From: a virus
DNA: 34,599 bases
Virus record (IMG/VR): IMGVR_UViG_3300050821_023958
Coordinates: 1 to 34,599 of that record
Reading direction: 5' to 3' (one strand)
In this document: positions 15,445 through 23,819 of the stretch, in pieces
Layout of the letters: each line of letters opens with the position of its first letter
How positions within the stretch are numbered: the first letter of the stretch is position 1
Translations under genes and position numbers: made by a program
The notes under the pieces: generated by a model
What the model was told of the DNA's origin: nothing
Databases searched by the model: none
The model's input: the letters and a program-made list of their open reading frames with translations, nothing else

Positions 15445-16812
15445 CTAGGGGATGACCTGCCCGGCTGATGCGGGGAACGTCAGCTCCGCGTCGTAGTTGC
15501 CGCCCGCCCCGCCGGCGCCGACCCCGGGAATGGTCATGCCCGCGCCCGCGCCGCCGCCGCCGGTCCCCCCGACCGCCAGGTAGGCGGTGTTGACCGGGAC
15601 GGTGTACGTGCCGGGGCCCGCCGTCGTGACCGTGGTGACGGTGCCGGGGGACGGCGGCTGCTGGAACGACATGCTGACCGGCGCCCGGGCGGTGCCCTTG
15701 ACACCGTAAATGGTGTAGACCGCGCCGCGGGTCACGGGGGTGACCTGGATACTGCCCGGCTGCGCGGTCAGGTTGTCCAGGTAGGCGGTGACGTTGGCGA
15801 GGCGCCGCACCCGGTCCTGCCGGTTGATGATGGTCAGCGCGTAGCCGGCAACCGCGGTGTAATCGAACGTGGGACTGTTGCCCGGGATCGGGATGGTGAT
15901 CCGGGTGAACACCGGGCTGTTAGGGTCGGCGGACACCGGCAGGAACAGGTTCGAGCGGGAAAACGACAGCTGAACGCCGTCGTTGTCGGTCAGCGTGAAG
16001 TACACCGACCCGCCGTGCGTCTTGCCGTGGAACTCCAGGTCCGCGTAATACCTGGAGCCGAGCCCCAGCCAGAACTGCAGCGACGCCATGTTCGCCAGGT
16101 TCTGCGGGCCGGCCGGGAACGTGGCGCTGTAGGTGAGCGCGGTCTGCTGCCCGCCGGGGTCACCGAACGAGTCCGGGTCCCACCGGCAGGTGTTCGGCCC
16201 GACAACACACTGGCTGGACTGGGTGCACTGCACCGAGCTGATCGTCGAGAAGGTGTCCAGCACAACGGGGGACGGCGGCGGCGGCACAGTCGGGGATGTC
16301 GGCGCCGGGGAGGAGAAACTGACCTGCGACTGCTGGTCGCTGCGGCCGTACGGCAGCGCGGGGATGGTCAGCTGGATCTGCATCCCGATGAGCTGGTCTT
16401 CGACCCTCGTGTTGAAGACCGGCACGGTGGGCTGGGCGCGGAAACAGTCGAACACCATCGGCAGCGGGGTGCCGCCCGGGTTGCCGTTGGTCGGGTCCCG
16501 GGTCCAGACGATGGTGAAGTAGTCCTGGTCGATGGCCTGCTGCAGCACTTCACGGGCCGCCGCGAGAAGCTGCCGGTTACCTGCGGTGATCCACACGGGC
16601 AGCGTGATTGTCCGGTTGCTGGCCCGCCGCCCGAACGGCCGCTCACCGTCCAGCAGCAAGCTGGCCACGAAGTCGGTGGTCGGCTGCGGTGCCCCCGGAC
16701 TGGAGCCCTGCTGAAGCCGGAACACCGCACCGGTGCACAGCGGGTTGATCGACGGGACGCCGCCGCCCAGCAGCTCCACCGTGTTGGCTATGACCAGCGA
16801 GTCGAACCCCAA
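15445..16812 (-). CDS. Distal tail (Dit)-like protein with Gly-rich C-terminus
   Basis: This 455-residue protein directly follows the tape measure gene, the usual place of Dit. The N-terminal part shows a tail-protein layout (GAVFRLQQGSS, FGRRASNRTITLPVWITAGN, VFNTRVEDQLIGMQIQLTIP). A middle jelly-roll-like region follows (LQFWLGLGSRYYADLEFHGK). From about residue 405 the sequence becomes a Gly-rich domain that stops abruptly at TAG 15447-15445. I chose TTG 16812 because GGGGAGG lies 8 bases upstream, it sits 1 base after the tape measure stop, and MGFDSLV mirrors the neighbour's MGFDAGS start. Upstream codons in this frame overlap the tape measure gene. Confidence 0.78.
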   Translation of the reverse strand: MGFDSLVIANTVELLGGGVPSINPLCTGAVFRLQQGSSPGAPQPTTDFVASLLLDGERPFGRRASNRTITLPVWITAGNRQLLAAAREVLQQAIDQDYFTIVWTRDPTNGNPGGTPLPMVFDCFRAQPTVPVFNTRVEDQLIGMQIQLTIPALPYGRSDQQSQVSFSSPAPTSPTVPPPPSPVVLDTFSTISSVQCTQSSQCVVGPNTCRWDPDSFGDPGGQQTALTYSATFPAGPQNLANMASLQFWLGLGSRYYADLEFHGKTHGGSVYFTLTDNDGVQLSFSRSNLFLPVSADPNSPVFTRITIPIPGNSPTFDYTAVAGYALTIINRQDRVRRLANVTAYLDNLTAQPGSIQVTPVTRGAVYTIYGVKGTARAPVSMSFQQPPSPGTVTTVTTAGPGTYTVPVNTAYLAVGGTGGGGAGAGMTIPGVGAGGAGGNYDAELTFPASAGQVIP

Positions 16813-16813
16813 T

Positions 16814-19800
16814 TCAGGAGCCTCCCCGCGGGTAGCGGCTCGCGAACGACGCTGCCTGTGCCGCGCCGCTGAGCGCACCGCCGACGTGCCGCCCCACCCC
16901 GGCGGGGACAGCGCCAGTGACCGCGATGAGCCGGTCGAGCCGGTCGAGGATCGCCGCGGCGGAGTCCCCGTCGCCGCCCCTCGACCCGGCCGGGCTGATG
17001 TACTCCGGTCCGTGCTCACCCATCGTGTAGACCGTGCCGGTGGACAGGCCGTAGCCGACCACCGGCTCAGTCAGCCAGCCGCCGCCCGCGTACCCGACGT
17101 AGTTGCCGCCCAGCAGGCCGGGGATGTTCGCCGGGCTGCCGTAGGTGGCCATGATGTACCGCAGGCTGGCGACCAGGTTGGCGACCGGGTCAAGGATGGA
17201 GCCGCCCTCTCCGTACGCCGCGAACGTCGCCGGCAACAGCTGAGCGATCCCGGTAGCATGCTGCCCGTCCACCAGGATCGGGTCGACCGCGGTGGGGCTG
17301 CCCCCCGATTCCTTGGAGACCAGGGTTTCCATCAGCCCCAGCCAGGACGCGGGCGCCCCGACCTTGCCCAGCGCCTGGGTGATCCACCCGGCGACGCTGC
17401 TGCCCATCGCCGTAACCGAGCCCTTGACCGCCCCGGCAGAGCCGGTGATGCCGTTGATCAGGCCCTGCATCAGGTGCTTGCCGATGTCGTAGAACACCCG
17501 GGACGGGGAGAAGACGCCGAGCACGGTCTTGAACGCGTTGACGATCCCGCTGCCCAGGGACTTGAACCAGCCCAGGATGGCCGTTCCGACCGACTTCAGG
17601 CCGGACCAGAAGTCGTTGAGCACGGCTGCGCCGATGGTCTTCAGCTTGGCGCCGATGTTCAGCGCTGCCTCGATACCGGCCGCGATGGTGTTCTTGAAGT
17701 AGTTCACGATGGTGGTCCACACCGACCGGACCGTGCTGTAAACCGTGTTCCACGCTGTGGACAGCACGGACTCAACGGTGGCGACCGTGGAGCGGAACGA
17801 CGCGACCATCGCAGCCCACCAGGACACGAACCAGCTCGAAATCGCGTTCCAGACAGTTTTGACTGTGCCTTCTACGCTCGTCCAGGCAGCCGAGAAAATG
17901 CTCTCGACTGTGGAAATGATCGTTTTCCACCCGGATATCTCAGCGTTCCACCAGGCGGTGAAGAACGCGGCGATAGCGTCCCACGCGGCCTTGAGCGTGG
18001 AGGTGATGGAATCCCACGCGGTCTTGAAAAAGCCCTCGACCGCGGTGATCACGGCCATGATGTCGTGCCAGATGGTGTTCCAGTGCTGGTACAGCTCAAT
18101 CGCGGCGAGCGCGAGCAGCCCGGCCGGGCCTAGCAGCGGCAGCAGGTACTTGCCGATCCCGTTGTAGATGAAGTTCCAGGCGTCTGCGGCCGCCGCCTTG
18201 ATCGCGTTCCACACGGTGGTCCAGTGGGTGACCAGCTCGTAGATCGCGGCACCGAGGGCGGCCAGGGCGATCACGATGAGCGCGATCGGGTTGGCGTTCA
18301 GCGCCACGTCCAGGATGGCCTGCGCGACGGCCCACGCCTTGGTGGCGACGGTCACCAGCAGGTCCCAGGCGTACATGGCTTTCAGCGCGATGGTCTCAAG
18401 GTCGAACAGGGCGGTCAGGGCAGCGACGCCCTTGGTGGCCAGTTCCCACAGCTTCATCGCGGCGACGATCCCCAGGACGCCGACGACGATGCCGCCGAGC
18501 ACGTTCGGCGATACCGCGTTGATGATCGCGGCGAAGGCGGTGGCCACCCCGGAGATCGCGGCGACCACGGCCCCGGTGAATACCCCGGCAAGCTGGAGGA
18601 ACAGAGGCAGGACGACAGGCAGGAGACTTGCGAGGGTCCCGAGCACGGTAGTGGCCAGGGTGGTCAGCGGCGGGAGCAGCACCGTGATGGCCTGCACGAG
18701 CCCGTTCGCGAGCATCGTGCTGAGCTGGGCGATGAACTGGATGACTACGGGGAGTATCGGGGTCAGCCCGTTGAGCAGCGCGTTGATCAGGGTGGCCAGC
18801 GGCTTGGCCAGGGCCTCCACGGCGTTGCCGAGGGTGGCGAACACGCCGTTGTTTTCCAGCACGGTGAAGATGCCAGAAAACGCCTGCGCGAAAGCTGTCA
18901 GAGCCGGGGCGATATCAGTCAGCAGAGTTGCCAGCGCGCCGAACGCGGACACAAGGTCACCCAGGATGGCCCCGGCCAGCGCGGCGAGTACCTTGCCGAC
19001 GATCGTCAGGAACGGCAGCAGCGCCTTGACCACCCCGGCGAACTGGATGAACACGGGCGCCAGGGCCGTGGCGAAGACGCCAGCCAGCTTGGCGATGATG
19101 GGCAGCAGCGCGCCGATCACGTCGAACAGCGCCTTCAGCAGCACGCCGGACGGGACGAGGACGGGCGCCAGGTCAGCGAAGAACGACCCGAGGTCCTTGC
19201 CCAGCGTGCCGAACACGGACGACAGGGCCGCCACGGCGGGGGCCGCTGCCTTCAGCAGCGTGACCAGGCCGGGCAGGAAGTTGCCGATCAGCGAGCCCAG
19301 CCCGTCCAGCAGCGGCCTGATCAGCGGCGCAGACGATGAGATGACCTGGGCCAGGGATGGCAGGATGGACTTCACCACGTCGCCCAGCCCGGCGATCAGC
19401 GGCTGGGCAACCGTGAACGCCGAGGTGAAGAACTGGGTGAAGGGACCGGTCAGCCCCTGGAGCAGGGAGGCGACCTGGTGGAGCGGCCCGGCGAACTTCG
19501 GCGCGAAGCTGGCCGTGAATCCCTGCCACCAGTTGCCGATCTGCTGCTCGGAGTTGTAGATGCTCTTGAGCCCCGGACCCAGTGCATTGACGCCCTGGTT
19601 GAGCTGGGCCTGCTGCTGCGCGAGCTGCTGCGCGCCCTGCGAGGTGGCCCCGAGCCCGGCTGCCTGCTCACTCTGGATCGTTGACGAGAGCTGAGTCAGC
19701 GGCGAGACGCTGCTCTGCGCGCCTTTGAACAGCAGCCCGAGCGCCCCGGCGCCGGCGCCGAGCCCGATCGCCGGGGCCAGGCCGCCGAGCAGCGCGGGGA

Positions 19801-20542
19801 TAGCTCCCAGCACAGGAGCGCCGAGCCCGAGGATACCGGCCGACTTGAGTCCCAGGCCGGGGATGGACGGGCCGATCCCTCCGAGCAGGTTGCCCAGGAA
19901 CGACCCGCTGGACCCGCCGCCCTTGCTAGGCGTGCCTCCGCCGCTGCCGCCTCCCCCGCCGATGTGCCCGGCCAGGAACCCGGCGACTCCCCCGAGCAGG
20001 CCGCCTAGCCACCCGGAGCCGTTCTTGCGTGTCTCGTCGCTGGCTGCCTTGTTGGCGGCGTCGGCGGCGTCCCTGCCCGCCTTGGCGGCCTCGGCCTTGA
20101 GCTGGGCGTCATTACCGACGCCCAGCACCGTAGCGATGGTGGAGGTTGTCCGCGTCGAGCTGCTGTTGTTCGACGTGCCCGGGCCGCCACCGCCAGGTCC
20201 CGAGATGATCTTGCCCAGCAGGCCGCTCTGGGCCGCCTGCTGCGGGCTCGGGGCGCCGGTGACCGGGTGCGGGGAAAACAGCGCGTTCAGCGCCCCCAGC
20301 ACGGACCCTTGCGGGCTGCTGCGCAGCCGCGACATGGCGTCATTGGAGATCGCCTGGTCCAGCCGGCTGAATGCCTGCCGCGCCTTGCTGGTGCTCGCGT
20401 TGTCGAAGACCGCCGAGACTTTAACCTCATGCCTGGCGTCCTCGAGCGCCTTGACGCGGGCCTCGATCTTGTCGAGGTCCGCGCTGGCCTTCGCCGTGTT
20501 GATCGACAGGGTGGCTTCGATTGACCCGGCGTCGAAGCCCAT
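16814..20542 (-). CDS. Tape measure protein with lytic transglycosylase domain
   Basis: This 1242-residue protein sets tail length and is the longest gene here. The N-terminus is coiled-coil-like (LDKIEARVKALEDARHEVKV). Hydrophobic stretches (about 220-760) and Trp-rich repeats (about 790-930, such as KTVWNAISSWFVSWWAAMVA) are typical of tape measures. Near the C-terminus lies an SLT/goose-lysozyme-like domain: the candidate catalytic E at about 1078 (LVSKESGGSP), then HATGIAQLLPATFAAYG and LVASLRYIMATYGSP. This would locally cut peptidoglycan during DNA entry. It sits between the chaperone pair and the Dit-like gene, the canonical order. ATG 20542 has an AAAGGCGGGTGG stretch upstream. Confidence 0.95.
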   Translation of the reverse strand: MGFDAGSIEATLSINTAKASADLDKIEARVKALEDARHEVKVSAVFDNASTSKARQAFSRLDQAISNDAMSRLRSSPQGSVLGALNALFSPHPVTGAPSPQQAAQSGLLGKIISGPGGGGPGTSNNSSSTRTTSTIATVLGVGNDAQLKAEAAKAGRDAADAANKAASDETRKNGSGWLGGLLGGVAGFLAGHIGGGGGSGGGTPSKGGGSSGSFLGNLLGGIGPSIPGLGLKSAGILGLGAPVLGAIPALLGGLAPAIGLGAGAGALGLLFKGAQSSVSPLTQLSSTIQSEQAAGLGATSQGAQQLAQQQAQLNQGVNALGPGLKSIYNSEQQIGNWWQGFTASFAPKFAGPLHQVASLLQGLTGPFTQFFTSAFTVAQPLIAGLGDVVKSILPSLAQVISSSAPLIRPLLDGLGSLIGNFLPGLVTLLKAAAPAVAALSSVFGTLGKDLGSFFADLAPVLVPSGVLLKALFDVIGALLPIIAKLAGVFATALAPVFIQFAGVVKALLPFLTIVGKVLAALAGAILGDLVSAFGALATLLTDIAPALTAFAQAFSGIFTVLENNGVFATLGNAVEALAKPLATLINALLNGLTPILPVVIQFIAQLSTMLANGLVQAITVLLPPLTTLATTVLGTLASLLPVVLPLFLQLAGVFTGAVVAAISGVATAFAAIINAVSPNVLGGIVVGVLGIVAAMKLWELATKGVAALTALFDLETIALKAMYAWDLLVTVATKAWAVAQAILDVALNANPIALIVIALAALGAAIYELVTHWTTVWNAIKAAAADAWNFIYNGIGKYLLPLLGPAGLLALAAIELYQHWNTIWHDIMAVITAVEGFFKTAWDSITSTLKAAWDAIAAFFTAWWNAEISGWKTIISTVESIFSAAWTSVEGTVKTVWNAISSWFVSWWAAMVASFRSTVATVESVLSTAWNTVYSTVRSVWTTIVNYFKNTIAAGIEAALNIGAKLKTIGAAVLNDFWSGLKSVGTAILGWFKSLGSGIVNAFKTVLGVFSPSRVFYDIGKHLMQGLINGITGSAGAVKGSVTAMGSSVAGWITQALGKVGAPASWLGLMETLVSKESGGSPTAVDPILVDGQHATGIAQLLPATFAAYGEGGSILDPVANLVASLRYIMATYGSPANIPGLLGGNYVGYAGGGWLTEPVVGYGLSTGTVYTMGEHGPEYISPAGSRGGDGDSAAAILDRLDRLIAVTGAVPAGVGRHVGGALSGAAQAASFASRYPRGGS

Positions 20543-20559
20543 CTACATCCACCCGCCTT

Positions 20560-20832
20560 TCATTGCCTGCGCCTGGCGTCCGGGTTGGCTTCCAGCGCGG
20601 TGATCATCGCCCGCAGGTCGAGGATGGGTGCGCCAGTGTTCACGCCCGTCCTGACCGTCGGCCCTTCAGTGCCTGTCGCCTCCGCCGCACCGGGATGGAA
20701 CGCGGTCCCGGCGTCAGCGTCGATGCGGAACGGGATGTCTTCTTCGGCGCTGAGCCCGTCCAGGTAGGTTTGCTGAAGATCCCAGGTCAGCGCGTCCCAC
20801 TCGTCTTTGCTGTAGTAGAGCCAGCGGCGCAC
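20560..20832 (-). CDS. Tail assembly chaperone, second reading frame (gpT-like)
   Basis: The 3' frame of the chaperone pair encodes RRWLYYSKDEWDALTWDLQQ ... LDLRAMITALEANPDARRRQ, followed 17 bases later by the tape measure start. Coordinates give the first in-frame GTG (20832, 90 residues), which lacks a clear ribosome site. Similar sequence continues upstream (VILYAVRRW), with no good start there. In siphoviruses this part is normally made as a -1 frameshift extension of the upstream gene. Here the frame is open back through the whole upstream gene, so a fused product 21305-20560 is possible. Confidence 0.6.
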   Translation of the reverse strand: MRRWLYYSKDEWDALTWDLQQTYLDGLSAEEDIPFRIDADAGTAFHPGAAEATGTEGPTVRTGVNTGAPILDLRAMITALEANPDARRRQ

Positions 20833-20843
20833 GGCGTAGAGGA

Positions 20844-21305
20844 TTACCCGGCGGCTGCGGACCGCAGGTTCCTCACCTGCGCGTTGCCACCGCCGGGTGC
20901 GGCTTCCGGGGCCATCACCTCCTGCTGCAGCCAGGTGTAGAACACGGACCGGATCCGGATCGGCAACCCCAGCAGGTCGTCTTTCGACGGGGTACCTGAG
21001 CACAGGTCCGCGACGACCGCGGCGAGGCCGGCGTGGAACTGGGTCACGGTCTCCGGGTCCAGGTCGTCGACGGCGCTGGTGAGCTCGGCGGGCGTCGCGG
21101 TCCCCGTCATCAGGTCGTCGGGGAGTTTCCCGCGGAACTCCTTGATCAGCTTCTTGATCCCGGCGAGGTAGTCGGCGAGCTGCCGGTCGGTCGGCTCGCG
21201 GACGACACCGGACTTGTCCACGTACGGTTTCCCGGCGGGGTCTTTCAGCGACGCGAAGTTCCACGTCAGCGGCTCTACAACGGAGCCTGCGTCGAATGCT
21301 GGCAC
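20844..21305 (-). CDS. Tail assembly chaperone (gpG-like)
   Basis: This 153-residue protein would coat the tape measure during tail assembly. It lies between the major tail protein and the tape measure, the canonical chaperone position. It has a beta start (VPAFDAGSVVEPLTWNFASL) and helical middle (LADYLAGIKKLIKEFRGKLP), and ends NAQVRNLRSAAAG at TAA. GTG 21305 has AGGAGG 6 bases upstream. A candidate frameshift site is C-CCG-GAA near the 3' end, about 7 bases after an internal GGAGG that could act as a dnaX-like stimulator. It is not a canonical slippery heptamer. Confidence 0.75.
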   Translation of the reverse strand: MPAFDAGSVVEPLTWNFASLKDPAGKPYVDKSGVVREPTDRQLADYLAGIKKLIKEFRGKLPDDLMTGTATPAELTSAVDDLDPETVTQFHAGLAAVVADLCSGTPSKDDLLGLPIRIRSVFYTWLQQEVMAPEAAPGGGNAQVRNLRSAAAG

Positions 21306-21384
21306 GCGCCGCCTCCTTTTCTCTGGTAGGGACATGCGTGCCGCCAGCGCCAGCGTCACGGCCGCCAGCGCCAGCGGCAGCCAC

Positions 21385-22002
21385 TCAGCTGGTGGCAACC
21401 GCGGTGAGGTCCGTCCACTGGATGGAGCTGAACGGGCAGATCGCGGTCAGGGTGAGCGGGTACAGGCGCTGCTGCGCGGCGCGGCGGAACGCGGTCTGCA
21501 CCTGCCCGGCCGACACGACAACCGGGATGTAAAGCACCCGCGCGAACCCGAGCTGGTTCACCCCGACGATCGCCGCGGACAGGGTCTGGAAGGCGGTGGA
21601 CAGGGTGAGGACCGACTTGCCGGGCTGCCCGGCGCCGGCCGCGGTGACCGCGGTGGTGCCGCCGTTACCCCACGCCATGTTGATGTGCGCCAGCGTCTCT
21701 TCCGACAGGTTGGTGGTGATCTGCAAGTCGGCGGTGTTGACGGCGACGCCGACGGGGGTCGGCTGCTCCTCAATGTTGATGTTCTGCACTGTCGGGTTGA
21801 ACGTCAGCGTGACGCCCGCCTCGGTGGCGCCGACATAGTTCCAGCCCAGCCCGAGCCACGACGACCCGACACCGAGGTTCGCGTCGCCTGGCACGGTGGC
21901 GCCGACACCCGGGGAGGGGTTCGCGGCGGTGAACAGGATGCCCACGCCGTACAGCACGTTGGTGGTGGTGTAGGCCGGCGGGGTGTACGGCAGTGACGGC
22001 AT
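21385..22002 (-). CDS. Major tail (tube) protein
   Basis: This 205-residue protein fits the major tail protein by size, composition and position before the chaperone pair. Blocks include LGVGSSWLGLGWNYVGATEA, VTLTFNPTVQNINIEEQPTP and VGVAVNTADLQITTNLSEET, the pattern of siphovirus tube proteins in actinophages. There is no C-terminal Ig domain. The gene begins with ATG, and 7 bases separate it from the upstream 102-residue gene. I am fairly confident from synteny plus sequence style. Confidence 0.85.
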   Translation of the reverse strand: MPSLPYTPPAYTTTNVLYGVGILFTAANPSPGVGATVPGDANLGVGSSWLGLGWNYVGATEAGVTLTFNPTVQNINIEEQPTPVGVAVNTADLQITTNLSEETLAHINMAWGNGGTTAVTAAGAGQPGKSVLTLSTAFQTLSAAIVGVNQLGFARVLYIPVVVSAGQVQTAFRRAAQQRLYPLTLTAICPFSSIQWTDLTAVATS

Positions 22003-22009
22003 AGCCCCG

Positions 22010-22318
22010 TTATCCTTCCGTGATCAGGGTGACGCCCGCCCTGCCGGCGGCCTGCAGCAGGTCCGTCAGGCGGGAGGCGGGCACGGGGGTGAAATCAGGG
22101 CCCACGTACAGCCCGCCGAACTGCATTGCCGAGTGCGGCGCCGCGACCTTGACGCGCACCACGGCGGGCCCGGCCAGCCCGGCTTCGATCTGCGCGGCTT
22201 CACGCCGCAGCGCGGCTGCCCGCGCGAGCGGGTCGTCCGCCGCGGCCGCTGCCTGCTGCGCCGTGGCGGGCGGCCGGATCGACGGCACCGGCTCGGGAAC
22301 TGCCTGCTCATCTGCCAT
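22010..22318 (-). CDS. Small phage protein, head-tail region
   Basis: This 102-residue protein has an Ala/Pro-rich N-terminus, a short helix (DPLARAAALRREAAQIEAGL) and a beta C-terminus (VRVKVAAPHSAMQFGGLYVG). The C-terminal part resembles short proteins found beside major tail genes. The role is not known to me. It lies 7 bases upstream of the major tail gene. Confidence 0.65.
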   Translation of the reverse strand: MADEQAVPEPVPSIRPPATAQQAAAAADDPLARAAALRREAAQIEAGLAGPAVVRVKVAAPHSAMQFGGLYVGPDFTPVPASRLTDLLQAAGRAGVTLITEG

Positions 22319-22334
22319 GTGTCAATCCCTCTCG

Positions 22335-22823
22335 CTACGGCTGGATGGTGGACATCGTGTAGGCGCGGACCGACAGCGTGGTTGTCGTCGTGAACGCCAC
22401 GGCGTAGCAGCCCTGCGCAGCCGCAGGCCAGGACGCGATGGTCGGAGCGCCGGCGATGTTCGCGGGCACCAGGTTGACGTTGGCGACGTCATAGGTGACC
22501 GGGCTGAACGGGCCGAGCCAGCCGCAGGAGGTGGCCGCGATGGTCTGCGCCGTGGCGGCGGGCAGCACCTGCCCCGCGATCGGGTCCTGCACGAGCACCT
22601 GGCAGATCCCGGCGAGGGTCGCGCCGCAGTACCACCACAGGAAGACGTTGCCGGTGTTCGGCACCAGCACCACGTTGTTGGAACCCCACGCGGTACCGAA
22701 GGCGTTGCCCGCCCCCGCCAGGTCGATGCCCGCAGACGGGGCGCCGCCGGAGAAGAACGTGCCGGTCAGCGGGCTGGCGTTCAGGTTGCATACAGCCAGC
22801 GGGGTGGTGAGAAGTCCGGCCAT
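22335..22823 (-). CDS. Phage structural protein, possibly tail tube-associated
   Basis: This 162-residue Ala/Gly/Thr/Val-rich beta protein begins MAGLLTTPLAVCNLNASPLT and contains several aromatic strands (GNVFLWWYCGATLAGICQVL). No catalytic motif is visible. It sits between the tail terminator and the small gene before the major tail protein. A virion role is inferred from position. It could be a second tube-like or decoration protein. Confidence 0.62.
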   Translation of the reverse strand: MAGLLTTPLAVCNLNASPLTGTFFSGGAPSAGIDLAGAGNAFGTAWGSNNVVLVPNTGNVFLWWYCGATLAGICQVLVQDPIAGQVLPAATAQTIAATSCGWLGPFSPVTYDVANVNLVPANIAGAPTIASWPAAAQGCYAVAFTTTTTLSVRAYTMSTIQP

Positions 22824-22826
22824 CAG

Positions 22827-23264
22827 CTACTCCAGTCCGGTGGTGATCAGGTAGGTGCACGTGTACTCGAACCGCCGGTCAGCGGGGTCGAGGGGCAGCG
22901 GCGACGGCGGTGACCCGGCGCGGGCGACCAGCGTGATGACCGTCCCGTCGACGGTCTGCGGGTACGGGCCGCCCAGGATCAGCACGTCCAGCTGCGCGGC
23001 GGCGAGTTCGGGGGCGAACGGGTCGTCGGCGGGGCCGCGGACCCTGGCCTGGAACGACCAGCAGTCCAGCGCGGCCTCCTCAGTGATCCAGCCGGGCCCC
23101 CCGGCGGGGGTGAGGAACAGGGCCCGGTCGGGGGCGTCGGTGATTTCCGGGCCGGGCAGCGGCGGGTACCCGGTCTCCTGGGTGCCGTCCCACCCGAGGG
23201 CGGTGATGAAGTCGGCGATGAGCTGCGTCTTGGGGACCGTCGGCGCGGGCTGCGGGAAGGTCAC
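22827..23264 (-). CDS. Tail terminator / minor head-tail protein
   Basis: This 145-residue protein begins MTFPQPAPTVPKTQLIADFI. It carries features of siphovirus tail terminators: an N-terminal helix that would pack against the tube, a central AALDCWSFQARVRG strand-helix unit, and a C-terminal FEYTCTYLITTG strand. Its place between the gp10-like gene and the major tail gene matches a tail terminator. It overlaps the gp10-like gene by 4 bases. Confidence 0.72.
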   Translation of the reverse strand: MTFPQPAPTVPKTQLIADFITALGWDGTQETGYPPLPGPEITDAPDRALFLTPAGGPGWITEEAALDCWSFQARVRGPADDPFAPELAAAQLDVLILGGPYPQTVDGTVITLVARAGSPPSPLPLDPADRRFEYTCTYLITTGLE

Positions 23265-23792
23265 AGCCGCCCCCTCAGCCCGTGGGGCTCGTTCCGGCCG
23301 GGGATCCGCATGACCTTCCCGCCCCGCATGAAGTAGACGGTCAGGCCCTCAGCGAGCCGCTTGCGGAGGATCGCGCGGGACTTGGCGCGCAGCTCCTGCG
23401 CAGTCAGCCGGGCGGCCTTCGGCGGCCGGTCATAGATGGTGCGGGCCCCGAGGGTGACTTGCGGGTGACCGGATTTCATGAGGTCACCCCATTCGCGGGG
23501 CGCGGTGATCTCCACCTGGTCCGACAGGTGCTCCACCGACCGGCGCATGGCGGGCTGGCCGCCGTCGCGCAGCACCGTGCGGGCGTAGTCGGTGAGGTAG
23601 TCGCGGTAATGGTCGTACAGCGGCCGCTCGAGGTATTTGGCGGTGCCGCCGCGCGGATGCACGAACTCCAGGTGCTCATGCTGGTAGTGCGCGTAAGTAC
23701 ACCTGGTCGACGGTCACGGAGCCGGTCAGGCGATCGGGGCAGCCGATCATCTGCCGCAGTTCGCTGATGCGGGCCGTGAAAGTACCAGACAT
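23261..23792 (-). pseudogene. HK97 gp10-like head-tail/tail morphogenesis protein, frameshifted
   Basis: Two frames make one recognisable protein. ATG 23792 encodes MSGTFTARISELRQMIGCPD through VTVDQVY, then runs out of family sequence and stops at 23678-23676. Another frame continues YAHYQHEHLEFVHPRGG, AKYLERPLYDHYRDYLTDYA and the rest to 23261. Family members read VDxVY followed closely by xxYxxxQHEHLEFRHPxGG, so the break lies at about 23693-23699. There TACTTACGCG looks like TACGCG with a 4-base insertion (net +1). Without repair, the 3' part could start at GTG 23662 (133 residues). The upstream Shine-Dalgarno is unusually perfect. Either a mutation or an indel error explains it. Confidence 0.7.
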
Positions 23793-23798
23793 AGCGGC

Positions 23799-23809
23799 AT
23801 CACCTCCTT
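23799..23809 (-). promoter_or_regulatory. Near-perfect Shine-Dalgarno
   Basis: Read leftward this is AAGGAGGTGAT, full complementarity to the 16S rRNA tail. It lies 6 bases before ATG 23792 of the frameshifted gp10-like gene and supports that start. A second ATG in another frame (GGTGATGCC) overlaps it but leads nowhere useful. Confidence 0.75.
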
Positions 23810-23819
23810 CCCTCCTCGT

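Noticed and set aside
15445-15447. Genetic-code change with TAG as sense codon
   Set aside because: Several genes here, including the GH26, 515-residue and 104-residue genes, end at TAG with sensible lengths, so a whole-phage recoding is unlikely.
18276-19559. Long rightward open frame inside the tape measure gene
   Set aside because: Antisense to a confident tape measure protein; Ser/Ala-rich translation without motifs.
22855-22866. GTGCACGTGTAC resembling half of the late-promoter palindrome
   Set aside because: It lies inside the tail terminator coding sequence, matches only part of one 10-bp unit, and has no -10 box or gene start nearby.
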